DNA of 64,000 bases from Companilactobacillus suantsaicola. GTDB taxonomy: Bacteria > Bacillota > Bacilli > Lactobacillales > Lactobacillaceae. The stretch covers positions 47,349 through 111,348 of the forward strand of contig NZ_RKLY01000004.1 of NCBI RefSeq assembly GCF_004745525.1, in the 5' to 3' direction. Within the stretch, counting starts at the first letter, position 1. Each line of letters starts with the position of its first letter. The notes beneath the pieces are model-generated. The model did no database searches, was not told where the DNA came from, and saw only the letters and a program-made list of their open reading frames with translations. Positions 43,265 to 52,490 of the stretch are shown here, one piece after another. Made by a program: the position numbers and the translations under genes.

Positions 43265-44446
43265 TTATTTACTTGTTCTTCGTGACAACAAAAAGATAAG
43301 TACGGTTGCTACTAAACTGTATCCAAATGAATTCCACCCTAAATTAGATAAATCAGCTGATTTGAGCATGAAACCACCAGTCATTGATGCTAGAGCAATT
43401 CCCACGTTATAAAAAACTGCATTCAAGGTAGAGGCTAAATTGATTGCACTAGGATATTTTTCGGTCGCTTGATTTAGGAAAAATACCTGAATTGGTGAAT
43501 CAAATAAAACCATCATGAAGGTAAGTAAAAATAAAGTAAAAATCCCAGTCCATTGGTTCTGCATCATAGTTGAAAAGGCTGCAAAAATTACGAGATCTAA
43601 GAGGTAAATTGGTCTTAACGTCCGCAAACCATTACCAGCAGCAATTTTGCCAGATATTTGACTACCAAAGATATCGATCAATCCAATAATCACTAATAAA
43701 AAGCTCAATTGACCAGCACTGAAATGTAGTGTTTGCCGAATTAGGGGACGGATGTAGGTATAATATCCGTAAAAACTACCCGCCGCACAAATAACGAAGA
43801 ACATACCGAGCCAAATTTTCTTATCAGTTAACAAGATTAGTTGATTCTTATAACTGCCACTACCACCGGGCAAATTTCTCGGTATGACTCTAAGAGCTAT
43901 AATCGTAGCAATAAAAGTAATAATTGCAACCATGATAAAGGCATCTTGCCAACGTAAATGATTGGCGATGATTGTTCCCAGTGGAATTCCGACGACTGAG
44001 GCAATGCTGTATCCCGTGTATATGTAAGCTATTGCCATCGAACGTTGTTTAGGGTCGGCGATAGTCTGAAAAGCAATTACTGATAATAGTGACTCAAGCA
44101 TTCCAGCAACTGATCCGGTTAGAATTCTCGAAATTAAGAGCCAATTATATGATGGAGCAATCGAACTCAAAATTGTTCCAAACAGAAAGATTACTAATAA
44201 TGTAATCAGTAAATAGTATTTATGAATTTTATTGGTAAAAATTGCCAAAATAGGGGTCATAATCGCAAATGTCCAAGCAAAGACCGAAACTAGTCCCGAG
44301 ATTTGGCTCAGTGATTCATTGTAAGTATCTGCGATCAAAGTCAGGTTGCCAACGACCATAAATTCATTACAACCGAGCATAAATGAGATCAACGTGAACA
44401 TCGCAATAAAGATATGTAGACGATGTTTAGAAATTTTTGTGGCCAT
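43265..44446 (-). CDS. MFS transporter, AraJ/DHA1-like
   Basis: A 393-residue permease with twelve predicted helices. The ATG at 44446 follows TGGGGGAA; the longer open frame upstream has no ribosome binding site. The first loop has NEFMVVGNLTLIADTYNESLS, as in the AraJ/PbuE/drug exporter group, and the 2-3 loop is conserved in type. It probably exports a sugar, purine or drug; no specific substrate can be read. The M20 peptidase gene lies just upstream on the same strand, separated by a terminator. Confidence 0.9.
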   Translation of the reverse strand: MATKISKHRLHIFIAMFTLISFMLGCNEFMVVGNLTLIADTYNESLSQISGLVSVFAWTFAIMTPILAIFTNKIHKYYLLITLLVIFLFGTILSSIAPSYNWLLISRILTGSVAGMLESLLSVIAFQTIADPKQRSMAIAYIYTGYSIASVVGIPLGTIIANHLRWQDAFIMVAIITFIATIIALRVIPRNLPGGSGSYKNQLILLTDKKIWLGMFFVICAAGSFYGYYTYIRPLIRQTLHFSAGQLSFLLVIIGLIDIFGSQISGKIAAGNGLRTLRPIYLLDLVIFAAFSTMMQNQWTGIFTLFLLTFMMVLFDSPIQVFFLNQATEKYPSAINLASTLNAVFYNVGIALASMTGGFMLKSADLSNLGWNSFGYSLVATVLIFLLSRRTSK

Positions 44447-44528
44447 ATTTTTCCCCCAGATAATAAAAAGATATAACTTATTTATTATACTGGTACGGTT
44501 TACATAATTAAATATTGGGTAAGAAAAA

Positions 44529-44553
44529 AGTAATGATTTTTTCAACCATTACT
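44529..44553 (-). terminator. Terminator of the M20 peptidase gene
   Basis: Stem AGTAATG / CATTACT (44529-44535 with 44547-44553) with a T-run on the minus strand. Confidence 0.65.
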
Positions 44554-44571
44554 AAATGAAACGATATATTT

Positions 44572-45756
44572 CTAATTATTTAGACAATTCAAAGCAACTG
44601 TACCCATGCTTTTTGCTGCTACAAGCAGGAATTTTTCATCCATTAAAAATTCTGGACTATGGTGTGGATGATTCTTACCATCATCAGGGTCACAACCAAC
44701 ATAGAAGAAACAACTAGGACGTTTTTGGGCAAAGTAAGCAAAATCCTCAGAGGGATCTTGTGGACCGCAATCAAAGACTTGCTTAACTTCTGGAGTTTCA
44801 GCATCTTTAAGCGAATTTACTACTTGCTTGGTTAGTTTTTCATCATTGACCAAAACTGGATAATTGTTATTATAATCAATTTCGACTTCCATATTAAACA
44901 TTGTAGCAACACTGTTAGCAATCGTTTCGATACGTTGATGAATCGTTGATCTAGTTGATTCCTTCATGATTCGAACGTCACCTTTTAATTCAACAGAGGC
45001 TTTGATGGCATTATTTGAACCGACACCATCAAATGACCCAATAGTTACGCTAGCTGTATCAAAAGGATCGATATTACGCGAAACAACCGTTTGCAATGCA
45101 GTGACAAAATAGCTACCAGCAACGATGGCATCCTTCGACAAATGGGGCATTGAGGCGTGTCCACCTTTACCGATAAATTTAATTGAAAAATCTGCTCGAC
45201 CAGTTTGAGTTTCGCCCCAGTGATAACCGATGGAACCAGTTGGCATTGATGTCATTACGTGTGCGCCAATGACCTCATCGATACCATCGAGTACACCATC
45301 TTTAATCATACTTTTCGCACCGCCTGGAGTAATCTCTTCTGCGGGTTGGTGAATGATTCTGATTTTACCGTGTAATTCGTTCTTCATTTGGTATAAATTC
45401 TTGGCTAAAACCATCATGTAAGCTGTATGTCCATCATGACCACATGCGTGCATGACACCTGAATTTTCCGATTTAAAAGGTAGATCATTTTCTTCTTGAA
45501 TGGCTAAAGCGTCAAAGTCAGCGCGTAAAGCAATTGACTTTCCAGGTCGACCTGAATCTATATCGACTACAAAACCATAGCCATCACCAAAATCCTTAGT
45601 TTCGATACCTAATTCATGATAGAAGTCCTTAATATATTTTGAGGTATTTTTTTCATGAAAAGACGTTTCTGGGTGTTGATGAAGGTAGCGACGAATTTGG
45701 ATAATTTCCGTTGCTGAATCGTTTAAAGATTGCATTAATTCATTTTGAATTGTCAA
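44572..45756 (-). CDS. M20 family amidohydrolase (N-acyl-amino acid amidohydrolase type)
   Basis: A 394-residue zinc-dependent amidohydrolase. A TTG at 45756 is chosen because AAGGAG lies 8 bp upstream; an in-frame GTG at 45765 overlaps that site. Metal ligands are visible in HACGHDGHTA, IHQPAEEITPGGAKSMI and the C-terminal HHSPEF. RRYLHQHPETSFHE near the start is the usual signature. Relatives remove acyl groups from amino acids or hydrolyse hippurate or indole-acetyl amino acids; the substrate is not known. Promoter and gene stand alone. Confidence 0.93.
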   Translation of the reverse strand: MTIQNELMQSLNDSATEIIQIRRYLHQHPETSFHEKNTSKYIKDFYHELGIETKDFGDGYGFVVDIDSGRPGKSIALRADFDALAIQEENDLPFKSENSGVMHACGHDGHTAYMMVLAKNLYQMKNELHGKIRIIHQPAEEITPGGAKSMIKDGVLDGIDEVIGAHVMTSMPTGSIGYHWGETQTGRADFSIKFIGKGGHASMPHLSKDAIVAGSYFVTALQTVVSRNIDPFDTASVTIGSFDGVGSNNAIKASVELKGDVRIMKESTRSTIHQRIETIANSVATMFNMEVEIDYNNNYPVLVNDEKLTKQVVNSLKDAETPEVKQVFDCGPQDPSEDFAYFAQKRPSCFFYVGCDPDDGKNHPHHSPEFLMDEKFLLVAAKSMGTVALNCLNN

Positions 45757-45969
45757 TTGATTCACTCCTTAACTCTTAATAGTTCAAATGTAACATAAAA
45801 ATGTAAGGATACGTTATGACAGGATTATATATAATGATGGAGGATTCAAATTTTTCATTAAAATAAATAGTTATGTGATAAAGAAACTAATTTCTTTTAA
45901 AAAAAGTCCAATATTTTGTACGCAGGCAATAGGTGTATATTAATGTTAATACTTTAGCGGAGGAATTTT

Positions 45970-46479
45970 ATGATAAAATCATTAGCGATTTCAGTCGTAT
46001 ACTTGATTGCCATTACCATTATTATCATAAGTGTAAACAAATTAATAAAGTTAAATAAGAATACTAAAATGGTCAGTAAAACAAGTGTTCATAACTTTGC
46101 AAAATTAATTGCTGTAAAATACCCAAATGAGTCCAAAATGCTATTAAGAGTTAAAACTATTTCGAAAATCTTTATCGCGCTTTTCTTTATTTCTTATATA
46201 GCTTTTTTAGTCTTATTTGTATTAAGACAACTTGACTTGATTATTTCCCTGCAAATAATTCCAATTTGTTTAATAGTTTCAATTTTCCTATCCATCATTC
46301 AGATAATCCAATATAGACTAAGCAGTAATGTTACTAATGATTATCTGGAAAAGAATAATGTAAAAAACAATGTTGATATACTTAATTCATTAATGCTTGA
46401 CAAACAATACGCTATTACTTGGATTTTTATTAATATTGCATTTATCTTTTTCCCAATTTCAGTTTATTTTCTGGATTGA
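45970..46479 (+). CDS. Hypothetical membrane protein, 169 residues
   Basis: Not recognised. Four hydrophobic segments are visible at about 4-22, 67-90, 94-113 and 148-166, with a basic cytoplasmic-type stretch between the first two. The start ATG follows GCGGAGGAA at ideal spacing, so it is very probably expressed. It ends before a strong bidirectional terminator. No motif points to a function. Confidence 0.7.
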   Translation: MIKSLAISVVYLIAITIIIISVNKLIKLNKNTKMVSKTSVHNFAKLIAVKYPNESKMLLRVKTISKIFIALFFISYIAFLVLFVLRQLDLIISLQIIPICLIVSIFLSIIQIIQYRLSSNVTNDYLEKNNVKNNVDILNSLMLDKQYAITWIFINIAFIFFPISVYFLD

Positions 46480-46545
46480 TCAAGTTATATCCTCATAAAG
46501 AACTTTAAGAATCTCATATTTAACTTAAATAGGATATAGATAAAA

Positions 46546-46588
46546 AAACAGAACCTGGCAATTGTATTTTGATTGCCAGGTTCTGTTT
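46546..46588. terminator. Bidirectional terminator
   Basis: A 17-bp perfect stem (46546-46562 with 46572-46588), A- and T-runs on both sides, between two converging genes. Confidence 0.88.
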
Positions 46589-46624
46589 GGTTTAGATGAA
46601 TGTTATATTACCCAATTTTTCATT

Positions 46625-46969
46625 TTAGAAATACTTAATGGTACTGCCTAATTTAAGAGGGACAAAACCATAATGTGAATATTTATCTATTGTCTTTGAA
46701 TCAACTTGTTTTAATTGTGGGTCAATGAATTTATAGATATCCCCATATTCAGCCGGTAGTCCAGAAATTCGTTGTTTAATATTCAAAGTTAAATCAGCTT
46801 GCAGTAGGGCTGATTTTAAACTGAGCATCACTTTAAGATAATCTTCGTCGTTTTGTAAATCCTTATAGTATCGCGGTAATTCTTTTCTAAAGTTTTCGTA
46901 TTTATTATCTTTAACATTGTTATATGCAACATCAATCAGATGCATTAACTCGGTCCTTTTTTCAGTCAT
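46625..46969 (-). CDS. Hypothetical helical protein, 114 residues, start nested behind an acetyltransferase remnant
   Basis: Not recognised. The ATG at 46969 has a perfect AAGGAGGA (46977-46984) 7 bp upstream, so I treat this as a gene of its own although the frame is open further back into an acetyltransferase fragment. The protein is mostly helical and charged, with LPRYYKDLQNDEDYLKVML, then GLPAEYGDIYKFIDPQL and a C-terminal HYGFVPLKLG. Size and helix pattern are loosely like bacteriocin immunity proteins, but no specific match is claimed. Confidence 0.6.
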   Translation of the reverse strand: MTEKRTELMHLIDVAYNNVKDNKYENFRKELPRYYKDLQNDEDYLKVMLSLKSALLQADLTLNIKQRISGLPAEYGDIYKFIDPQLKQVDSKTIDKYSHYGFVPLKLGSTIKYF

Positions 46970-47254
46970 AGTTTCGTCCTCCTTCTTATACAACCATTTT
47001 TCTTCATGAATAGGGTGATCACACCAATCATTATTGTCCTTTGACTCAATCAAAGTGAACCTATACTGTTTATACAAATTGCGTGCACCTTGAAGTTCAT
47101 CAACAGTCCAAAGATAGACCTCATCAATATTTTTTAACTTAACTTGGTCCTTTAATGTATCCAATAATTTACTACCAATCCCTAAACCTTGAAAGTCAGG
47201 ATCAACGGCAAACCAGCGTAATTGATATTTTCCATTGGAATTAATAGCAACAAA
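46970..47254 (-). pseudogene. C-terminal remnant of a GNAT acetyltransferase, fused in frame to the next gene
   Basis: Reads RWFAVDPDFQGLGIGSKLL, the acetyl-CoA-binding motif A of GNAT enzymes, then VYLWTVDELQGARNLYKQY, the typical motif B. The N-terminal half is missing: a TGA at 47255-47257 precedes the open frame and no matching sequence is seen upstream. The stop codon of the enzyme is also lost, so the frame runs straight into the 114-residue protein. Such C-terminal regions belong to GNAT or MarR-GNAT proteins. Confidence 0.8.
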
Positions 47255-47763
47255 TCAACGAAATATCGTTTTTAATTCAAGATACGGATAAATTAGCGGA
47301 TCATTTATCATAATTAATTCAACAGTATGATAAATTACATAATTAGTTGGAGATTTAACAGTCAAAATAAGCGCAAAAAAACTGGATTTTAGCAATTTGC
47401 TATAATATGTGAACCTGCACATATATTTATAAAAACCTCGGGTTAGTGGTAAAATTCGTTTTTAAAATCAAACCTATCAAACTAGATCCAATTAGATGGC
47501 TAATGCAGTAGCCAATCAATGATCTAAATGAGTTTCTTGCTGAATTGGTTCAGTATCAAACATTTAATACGTAACAAAGTATCTAGAGAATTCACTGTTA
47601 GTTTTATTTTAAAAAGAAATAAAAGTGGTGAATTTAAAATTTTGAACAATAAGAGTAAAAAGTGGAGCAGAGCAAAAAACATCAAAATCCAATCACTAAA
47701 TCAGATTTTGATGTTTAAGGTTACATAATATGTATTATAAGAAGTTACATTATTTTACGGAAA
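47255..47763. other. Gap of about 500 bp without a convincing gene
   Basis: A plus-strand frame at 47528-47728 (66 codons) has biased Lys/Ile/Asn composition and no ribosome binding site. I see no recognisable domain. The right end carries the terminator of the phosphoesterase gene. Confidence 0.5.
47677..47716 (-). terminator. Terminator of the metallophosphoesterase gene
   Basis: A 13-bp perfect stem (47677-47689 with 47704-47716), followed on the minus strand by a T6 run. Confidence 0.85.
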
Positions 47764-48609
47764 CTAATCAAGAGTCCGTAAATATTTCAAAGCATCTTCT
47801 TTATAATGATGTTTAGCAATCACAGCATTTAAAACTTCGTTATCATGAGTAAAAGCTTTGCCTTCAGTAAAGATTTTTTCATACATTTCAAAAAATGGTA
47901 ATTGATTATCTTTAGCGTACTGTAATTCGTCTTCAACTGAATAATCAACTTTTCTGAAGTCGATTCCACGATAAGTTGATTGATCAAAAGTTAAAATGGC
48001 GTACTGAGCGCGTCTGTCAGCACTGAATTTGCTCCAGGCAGTATATGGTTGTCCAATTGAACCAGGATTGATAACTAATTGATCTTTGCTGCTGGTTCTG
48101 AGCAACTGATGGTGTGTATGAGCGTACACAGCAATGTCACAGTCGTCATCAAATAACAATTTATCGAAGTTTTGCTGCTTCTCATAAGGTAGTAATTCAT
48201 GTCCAAAGTTCTTTTGCGGATAGTTGTGCGCTAAGGTGATATTGAGGTTACCGACAGTTGTCTTGGCAGTAATAGGCCATTGGCGCATTTGATCGATGTA
48301 TTTTTGATTGAGATTTTGATAAATGTATTTATATAGTTCCAATATGTAGGTAGTTTGAGGCTCGTCAATGTATTGCTTACTGATTTGAGAGACATCTTCA
48401 AATAAGAAGTCGTCCCAATTTCCGCGTAATTTGATAGTAGTATTAACTGAGTCGAGCAGCTTCAAAATAGCGTTGGTACCGGGGCCGGGCATAAGTAGGT
48501 CACCGAGAAACCAATACTCTTCTACGCCCTGCTTTTTTGCATCTTGAAGTACCCTCTTAAATGCTGTGTAGTTTCCATGTATATCTGATATTAGTGCGAT
48601 TTTTTTCAT
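47764..48609 (-). CDS. Metallophosphoesterase (calcineurin-like)
   Basis: A 281-residue phosphoesterase. The dinuclear metal motifs are ordered as expected: ALISDIHGNYTAF at the N-terminus, FLGDLLMPGPG, a KLRGNWDDF segment, then VYAHTHHQLL and VINPGSIGQPY. Relatives include YfcE-like phosphodiesterases. The start has AAAGAGAG upstream. The 312-bp upstream gap holds a repeated palindrome that may control it. Substrate unknown. Confidence 0.9.
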   Translation of the reverse strand: MKKIALISDIHGNYTAFKRVLQDAKKQGVEEYWFLGDLLMPGPGTNAILKLLDSVNTTIKLRGNWDDFLFEDVSQISKQYIDEPQTTYILELYKYIYQNLNQKYIDQMRQWPITAKTTVGNLNITLAHNYPQKNFGHELLPYEKQQNFDKLLFDDDCDIAVYAHTHHQLLRTSSKDQLVINPGSIGQPYTAWSKFSADRRAQYAILTFDQSTYRGIDFRKVDYSVEDELQYAKDNQLPFFEMYEKIFTEGKAFTHDNEVLNAVIAKHHYKEDALKYLRTLD

Positions 48610-48636
48610 AGTTACTCTCTTTTTATTTTTGTTTCT

Positions 48637-48653
48637 ATGTTTTCGTAAAACAT
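48637..48653. repeat. Palindrome ATGTTTTCGTAAAACAT, copy 1
   Basis: A 7-bp perfect inverted repeat around CGT, 28 bp before the phosphoesterase start. An 18-nt core recurs at 48885-48902. Confidence 0.7.
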
Positions 48654-48884
48654 TTATTATTATTTAAAAATTTGCGTGTCCTTTTTGAATCAGATGCGCT
48701 CTCTGTGCTTCAGTTCGTTTAGAAATGCATCAACTCATCACAAAAAAGTCAAAAACAGCCCCATATATAACGCTTATATTGACTTTTTCTTCGTTTTTGA
48801 GCTTCATTTTCGACTTTTTTAGACTTCTCCACTTCCAAGAATCCCTTTGTAGCGGTCTTCTACCCTGGTTTGTTTAGATTGCCT
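48654..48884. other. Non-coding stretch between two palindromes
   Basis: Part of the 312-bp gap 48610-48921. It holds a 10-bp stem AAAAAGTCAA / TTGACTTTTT with a long loop around 48744-48790 and no plausible gene on either strand. Confidence 0.5.
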
Positions 48885-48902
48885 TGTTTTCGTAAAACAT
48901 TT
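48885..48902. repeat. Palindrome TGTTTTCGTAAAACATTT, copy 2
   Basis: Identical over 18 nt to 48638-48655 and in the same orientation. It lies 20 bp beyond the stop of recQ. Confidence 0.7.
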
Positions 48903-48921
48903 CGTTATACTCTTTCTTTAA

Positions 48922-50727
48922 TTAACCAGAAACTTTTTCACTTTGATACTCAGCAATCGCTTTAAGAAAGACTTCCCCATATTGTTCCAGTTTCATCTTT
49001 CCAACCCCACTGACGTTCAAAAATTCCTCGCTACTAGTTGGTAAGAGTTCACACATGTTCTTCAAGGTCCGATCAGAGAAAATGATAAATGGTGCCACCT
49101 CTTGCTTGCGAGCCAATTCCAAACGTAACTTACGTAGTTTTTCAAATAGATCTACATCAAAGCTGCCGTCAGCCACGATTGATTTAGGCTCTGAGGGTAT
49201 TTCTTCTTCCTTGCGACGGATTACATTCAACTTGCCTTTTAAGACCTGAAGCCCCTTATCAGACAATAAAAGCGTTGGATATCTCCCATTGCTGCTCTTT
49301 AAATAACCATTGGCGGATAGAAAATCAATCAAACGGCCAGTTTGCTTTAAAGTATTATCCTTCATGATCCCAAAAGTCGATAATTCTTCAAAATGACGCC
49401 AATCATTAGCAACATCATCTTTACCAACTAAAACCCGGGTGATAGTTTTCTTGCCATAGCGTTGATGCATTCTAACAATACAACTGAGTACTTTTTGAGA
49501 ATCACTCGTAATGTCAACGATCTCCCGATTATCGAGACAGTTAGAACAGCGACCACAAGGCTGAGTATCTTCTTCACCAAAATAATCCAGAATAAACTTC
49601 ATTAAACAAGACTCCGTACCGGCATATTGACTCATCTTGAACAATTTATTCTTTAAACTCAATTTATATTGATCATCACCTAAGGATTTATCAATAAAAA
49701 AGCGATGCAACTGTAAATCAGCTGGAGCAAATAATAAAACAGCTTCGGCCGGCAATCCGTCACGACCAGCACGACCAACCTCTTGATAATAGTTTTCAAT
49801 CGTCCCTGGAATCGTATAGTGGAGTACATACCGGACATTAGTCTTATTGATTCCCATTCCAAAGGCGTTCGTGGCAATAATCAAATCGATCTTATCAAAC
49901 AGGAAATCCTCTTGTTGTTGATGCCGCTCTTGATCACTTAATCCTGCATGATAGCGACCGACTTTAAACCCCTTATTCAGTAAAAATTGATAGAGATTAT
50001 CAACGTCTTCACGCCGACCAGCATAGATGATACCTGACTCATTGCGATGTGATTCAACGTAATTCAAGACAAACTTCATCTTATCGACACCACGTTCGAT
50101 TTTTAAGGTTAGATTAGTTCTAGCAAAACCAGTTTTGACAATGTTCTCAGTCGGAATATCTAAAATATCCGCCAAGTCATTTTGAACTTGCTCAGTCGCA
50201 GTAGCTGTCAAAGCTAACCAAGCTGGTTTACCTGGTAATTGCTTTAAGGGTCCAACCATCTTCAAATAACTACTCCGAAAATCGTGCCCCCAGGACGACA
50301 AAACGTGCGCCTCATCAATTGCAATCAGAGAAATATCGATTTGTGATAGCCAACTGTAAAACTCCTCGTTGACTATTTTCTCCGGGGCTACAAACAGTAA
50401 TTTGACCGCACCGGTTTCAATATAGCGCATCCGTTCTTCTCGGTCGTGCCACTCAACAGTACTATTCAAAAAGGTTGCGGGAATTCCTACCTCATTCAAA
50501 CTGTCAACTTGATCCTTCATTAAAGAAATCAGTGGTGAGACGACCAAAGTTAATCCTGGTAAAACTGTGGCCGGCAATTGATAACAGATTGATTTTCCGC
50601 CACCCGTTGGCATGATGCCCATAGCCTTTTTACCAGCTAAAACCATTTCGATCAGTTCTTTTTGACCGGTTCGAAAAGTATCGTATCCGAATTCATCTTT
50701 TAAAATCGTTTCTAAATTCAAGGTCAA
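48922..50727 (-). CDS. recQ: ATP-dependent DNA helicase RecQ
   Basis: 3'-5' helicase in recombinational repair. The 601-residue protein has Walker A PTGGGKS (40-46), DEAH at 138-141, the SF2 motif VGRAGRDGLPAEAVLLF, the zinc-binding RQC region with CGRCSNC, and a C-terminal HRDC domain ending with LNVSGVGKMKLEQYGE. A TTG start is used at 50727; the ribosome binding site GGGGAG fits the next in-frame TTG at 50721 better. It stands next to the TetR-ABC operon but with its own leader. Confidence 0.96.
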   Translation of the reverse strand: MTLNLETILKDEFGYDTFRTGQKELIEMVLAGKKAMGIMPTGGGKSICYQLPATVLPGLTLVVSPLISLMKDQVDSLNEVGIPATFLNSTVEWHDREERMRYIETGAVKLLFVAPEKIVNEEFYSWLSQIDISLIAIDEAHVLSSWGHDFRSSYLKMVGPLKQLPGKPAWLALTATATEQVQNDLADILDIPTENIVKTGFARTNLTLKIERGVDKMKFVLNYVESHRNESGIIYAGRREDVDNLYQFLLNKGFKVGRYHAGLSDQERHQQQEDFLFDKIDLIIATNAFGMGINKTNVRYVLHYTIPGTIENYYQEVGRAGRDGLPAEAVLLFAPADLQLHRFFIDKSLGDDQYKLSLKNKLFKMSQYAGTESCLMKFILDYFGEEDTQPCGRCSNCLDNREIVDITSDSQKVLSCIVRMHQRYGKKTITRVLVGKDDVANDWRHFEELSTFGIMKDNTLKQTGRLIDFLSANGYLKSSNGRYPTLLLSDKGLQVLKGKLNVIRRKEEEIPSEPKSIVADGSFDVDLFEKLRKLRLELARKQEVAPFIIFSDRTLKNMCELLPTSSEEFLNVSGVGKMKLEQYGEVFLKAIAEYQSEKVSG

Positions 50728-50770
50728 CTTCTCCCCTGCATAAAAATACTAAAATAAGCATATCACACTC

Positions 50771-51418
50771 TCATTGTTTTCTAATTGCTAGAATCACGTT
50801 TTGAATAATTTTATCCAACTGTTTTTCAATAATTTTTTCGTCATCAACAACGATTAATCGCTGCGATTGCACGAAATAAAAGACTATTTGACCGACAAAG
50901 ACGTGGATAAAATCTTCTAAGGTCACATCATCCCTCAATTCATCGGTATCTTGTAAAACGCTCCAAAGTTCATTGGCAAAAGTCTTCTTAAAAAGTTCGA
51001 TTTTCTCGAGTAACATGTTCCTAGTCGAATCGTCATTTAAAACTTGCGTAATCAAAATCATCGCGGCATCTTTATTTTGTTTGAGAAAATAAAAACGGTC
51101 ATAAGCCATAAAGTGAACCAACTCTTCCAAATCGCCACCATTATTTTTGATTTCAGCAACAAAATCTTGCCCGTAAGTTGGCAAAACGTGCTCAATCATC
51201 GGTTTGATAATTACCAACAACAAAGCCTCTTTTGATTCAAAATATTTAAAGATCGTTGCTTGACTCATCTGTGATTCTTCAGAAATCATTGCTGTTGAGG
51301 TCGCGTGATAGCCGTACTGCGAAAATAAGGTCATCGCTGCTTTGATCACCTTTTGCTTTCCTTTAGGCATCTGTTTTAGATTCAACCAATTATCGACATC
51401 TTCAAAAACTCTATTCAT
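50771..51418 (-). CDS. TetR family regulator of the ABC-2 export operon
   Basis: A 215-residue TetR protein. The helix-turn-helix is in about 22-68, with AAMTLFSQYGYHATSTAMIS and QMSQATIFKYFESKEALL. The remaining helices form the ligand domain. It lies 4 bp after the permease gene, the last of three co-directional genes. A perfect palindrome before the first gene of the operon is a likely operator, which would make this an autoregulated exporter module. Confidence 0.92.
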   Translation of the reverse strand: MNRVFEDVDNWLNLKQMPKGKQKVIKAAMTLFSQYGYHATSTAMISEESQMSQATIFKYFESKEALLLVIIKPMIEHVLPTYGQDFVAEIKNNGGDLEELVHFMAYDRFYFLKQNKDAAMILITQVLNDDSTRNMLLEKIELFKKTFANELWSVLQDTDELRDDVTLEDFIHVFVGQIVFYFVQSQRLIVVDDEKIIEKQLDKIIQNVILAIRKQ

Positions 51419-51422
51419 AGGT

Positions 51423-52490
51423 TTAAACCTTCCTATACTTTTTTAATCCGAAAATATTTAACATCGTTAAAACTACTAAAAAGACTAGTAACATCAGTAA
51501 CGCTTGGTAGATGTCGGCAAAATTTGCTCCTGACATAACTACTTTAGTCAAGGCGTCTCCGGCATATTTCATTGGTAGAAAGTAAGAAATTACCCGAACG
51601 CCACTAGCCATCGTCTCTAATGGAATCATCCCTGAGAAAAAGATTTGTGGCACGATGATCAGTGGAATAAATTGCATCATTTGAAACTCTGACTTAGCAA
51701 ATGTCGACATTAAGAGGCCAAAAGCCATTGCTACTAGTGCTAAAACGAAGTTAATTAAAATTACGTAAAAGAGGTTACCGATTACCTCAACTTTTAACGC
51801 CCAAATGGTAAAAAAGACAATTATTAAAGTTTGCACGATAGCAACCAGGCCGTAACTCAACATGTACCCAAAAACGATCTCACTTCTTCTAACCGGTGTC
51901 GCCAATAGTCGATTTAAAGTACCACTAGTTCGTTCATTCAACAACGACATCCCCGAGATCAAGAAGACGAAGAAAAAGACGAAAAATCCCATCAAAATTG
52001 GGACGATCTTGTCAAAGAAATTCGTGTCCTCGTTACCGTATTGATAGTGATTAGTTATTTTAAACTTTTTTTCAGGTACACTGTAAATCCTCTTCACGCT
52101 ACTAGTTAACTGTGATAAACGAGTACTTATTAAAGCCATCTGTAACCTTTGTTTGATGAATTTTGTTTTACTAGCATCGGTATTACTATAAGTAACGTCT
52201 AAATCATCATTTTCGGAAACGATTACGGCATCTAAATTTTGGTTTAATTCTTTGAGAGCGTGTTTTTCGGTCGCGTAATTGACGACTTTCATATGCTTGC
52301 TATCTAATTTCTCAACTAATGAACTATTTACATCAACAGTCCCCACGGTTACGTCCGTTTGAGAATTGACAGAGAAAACTAGTTTCATTAAAAATAAAAT
52401 TAATAGTGGTGCGATAAAAATCAACATTAAAGTGCGTTTGTCGCGTAACAGTTCTATCAAAATTCTCTTCGCAATCATCCAAATTCTCAT
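51423..52490 (-). CDS. ABC-2 type transporter permease
   Basis: A 355-residue permease with an N-terminal membrane helix, a soluble extracellular region of about 130 residues, then five helices with LNERTSGTLNRLLATPVRRSE, the signature of ABC-2 exporters of the YhgE/LinB-drug type. It overlaps its ATPase gene by 4 bp. Substrate is probably a toxic compound given the TetR gene, but that is inference. Confidence 0.93.
   Translation of the reverse strand: MRIWMIAKRILIELLRDKRTLMLIFIAPLLILFLMKLVFSVNSQTDVTVGTVDVNSSLVEKLDSKHMKVVNYATEKHALKELNQNLDAVIVSENDDLDVTYSNTDASKTKFIKQRLQMALISTRLSQLTSSVKRIYSVPEKKFKITNHYQYGNEDTNFFDKIVPILMGFFVFFFVFLISGMSLLNERTSGTLNRLLATPVRRSEIVFGYMLSYGLVAIVQTLIIVFFTIWALKVEVIGNLFYVILINFVLALVAMAFGLLMSTFAKSEFQMMQFIPLIIVPQIFFSGMIPLETMASGVRVISYFLPMKYAGDALTKVVMSGANFADIYQALLMLLVFLVVLTMLNIFGLKKYRKV

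Noticed and set aside
47528..47728. 66-codon plus-strand frame
   Set aside because: No ribosome binding site, strongly Lys/Ile/Asn biased, and it runs into the phosphoesterase terminator.
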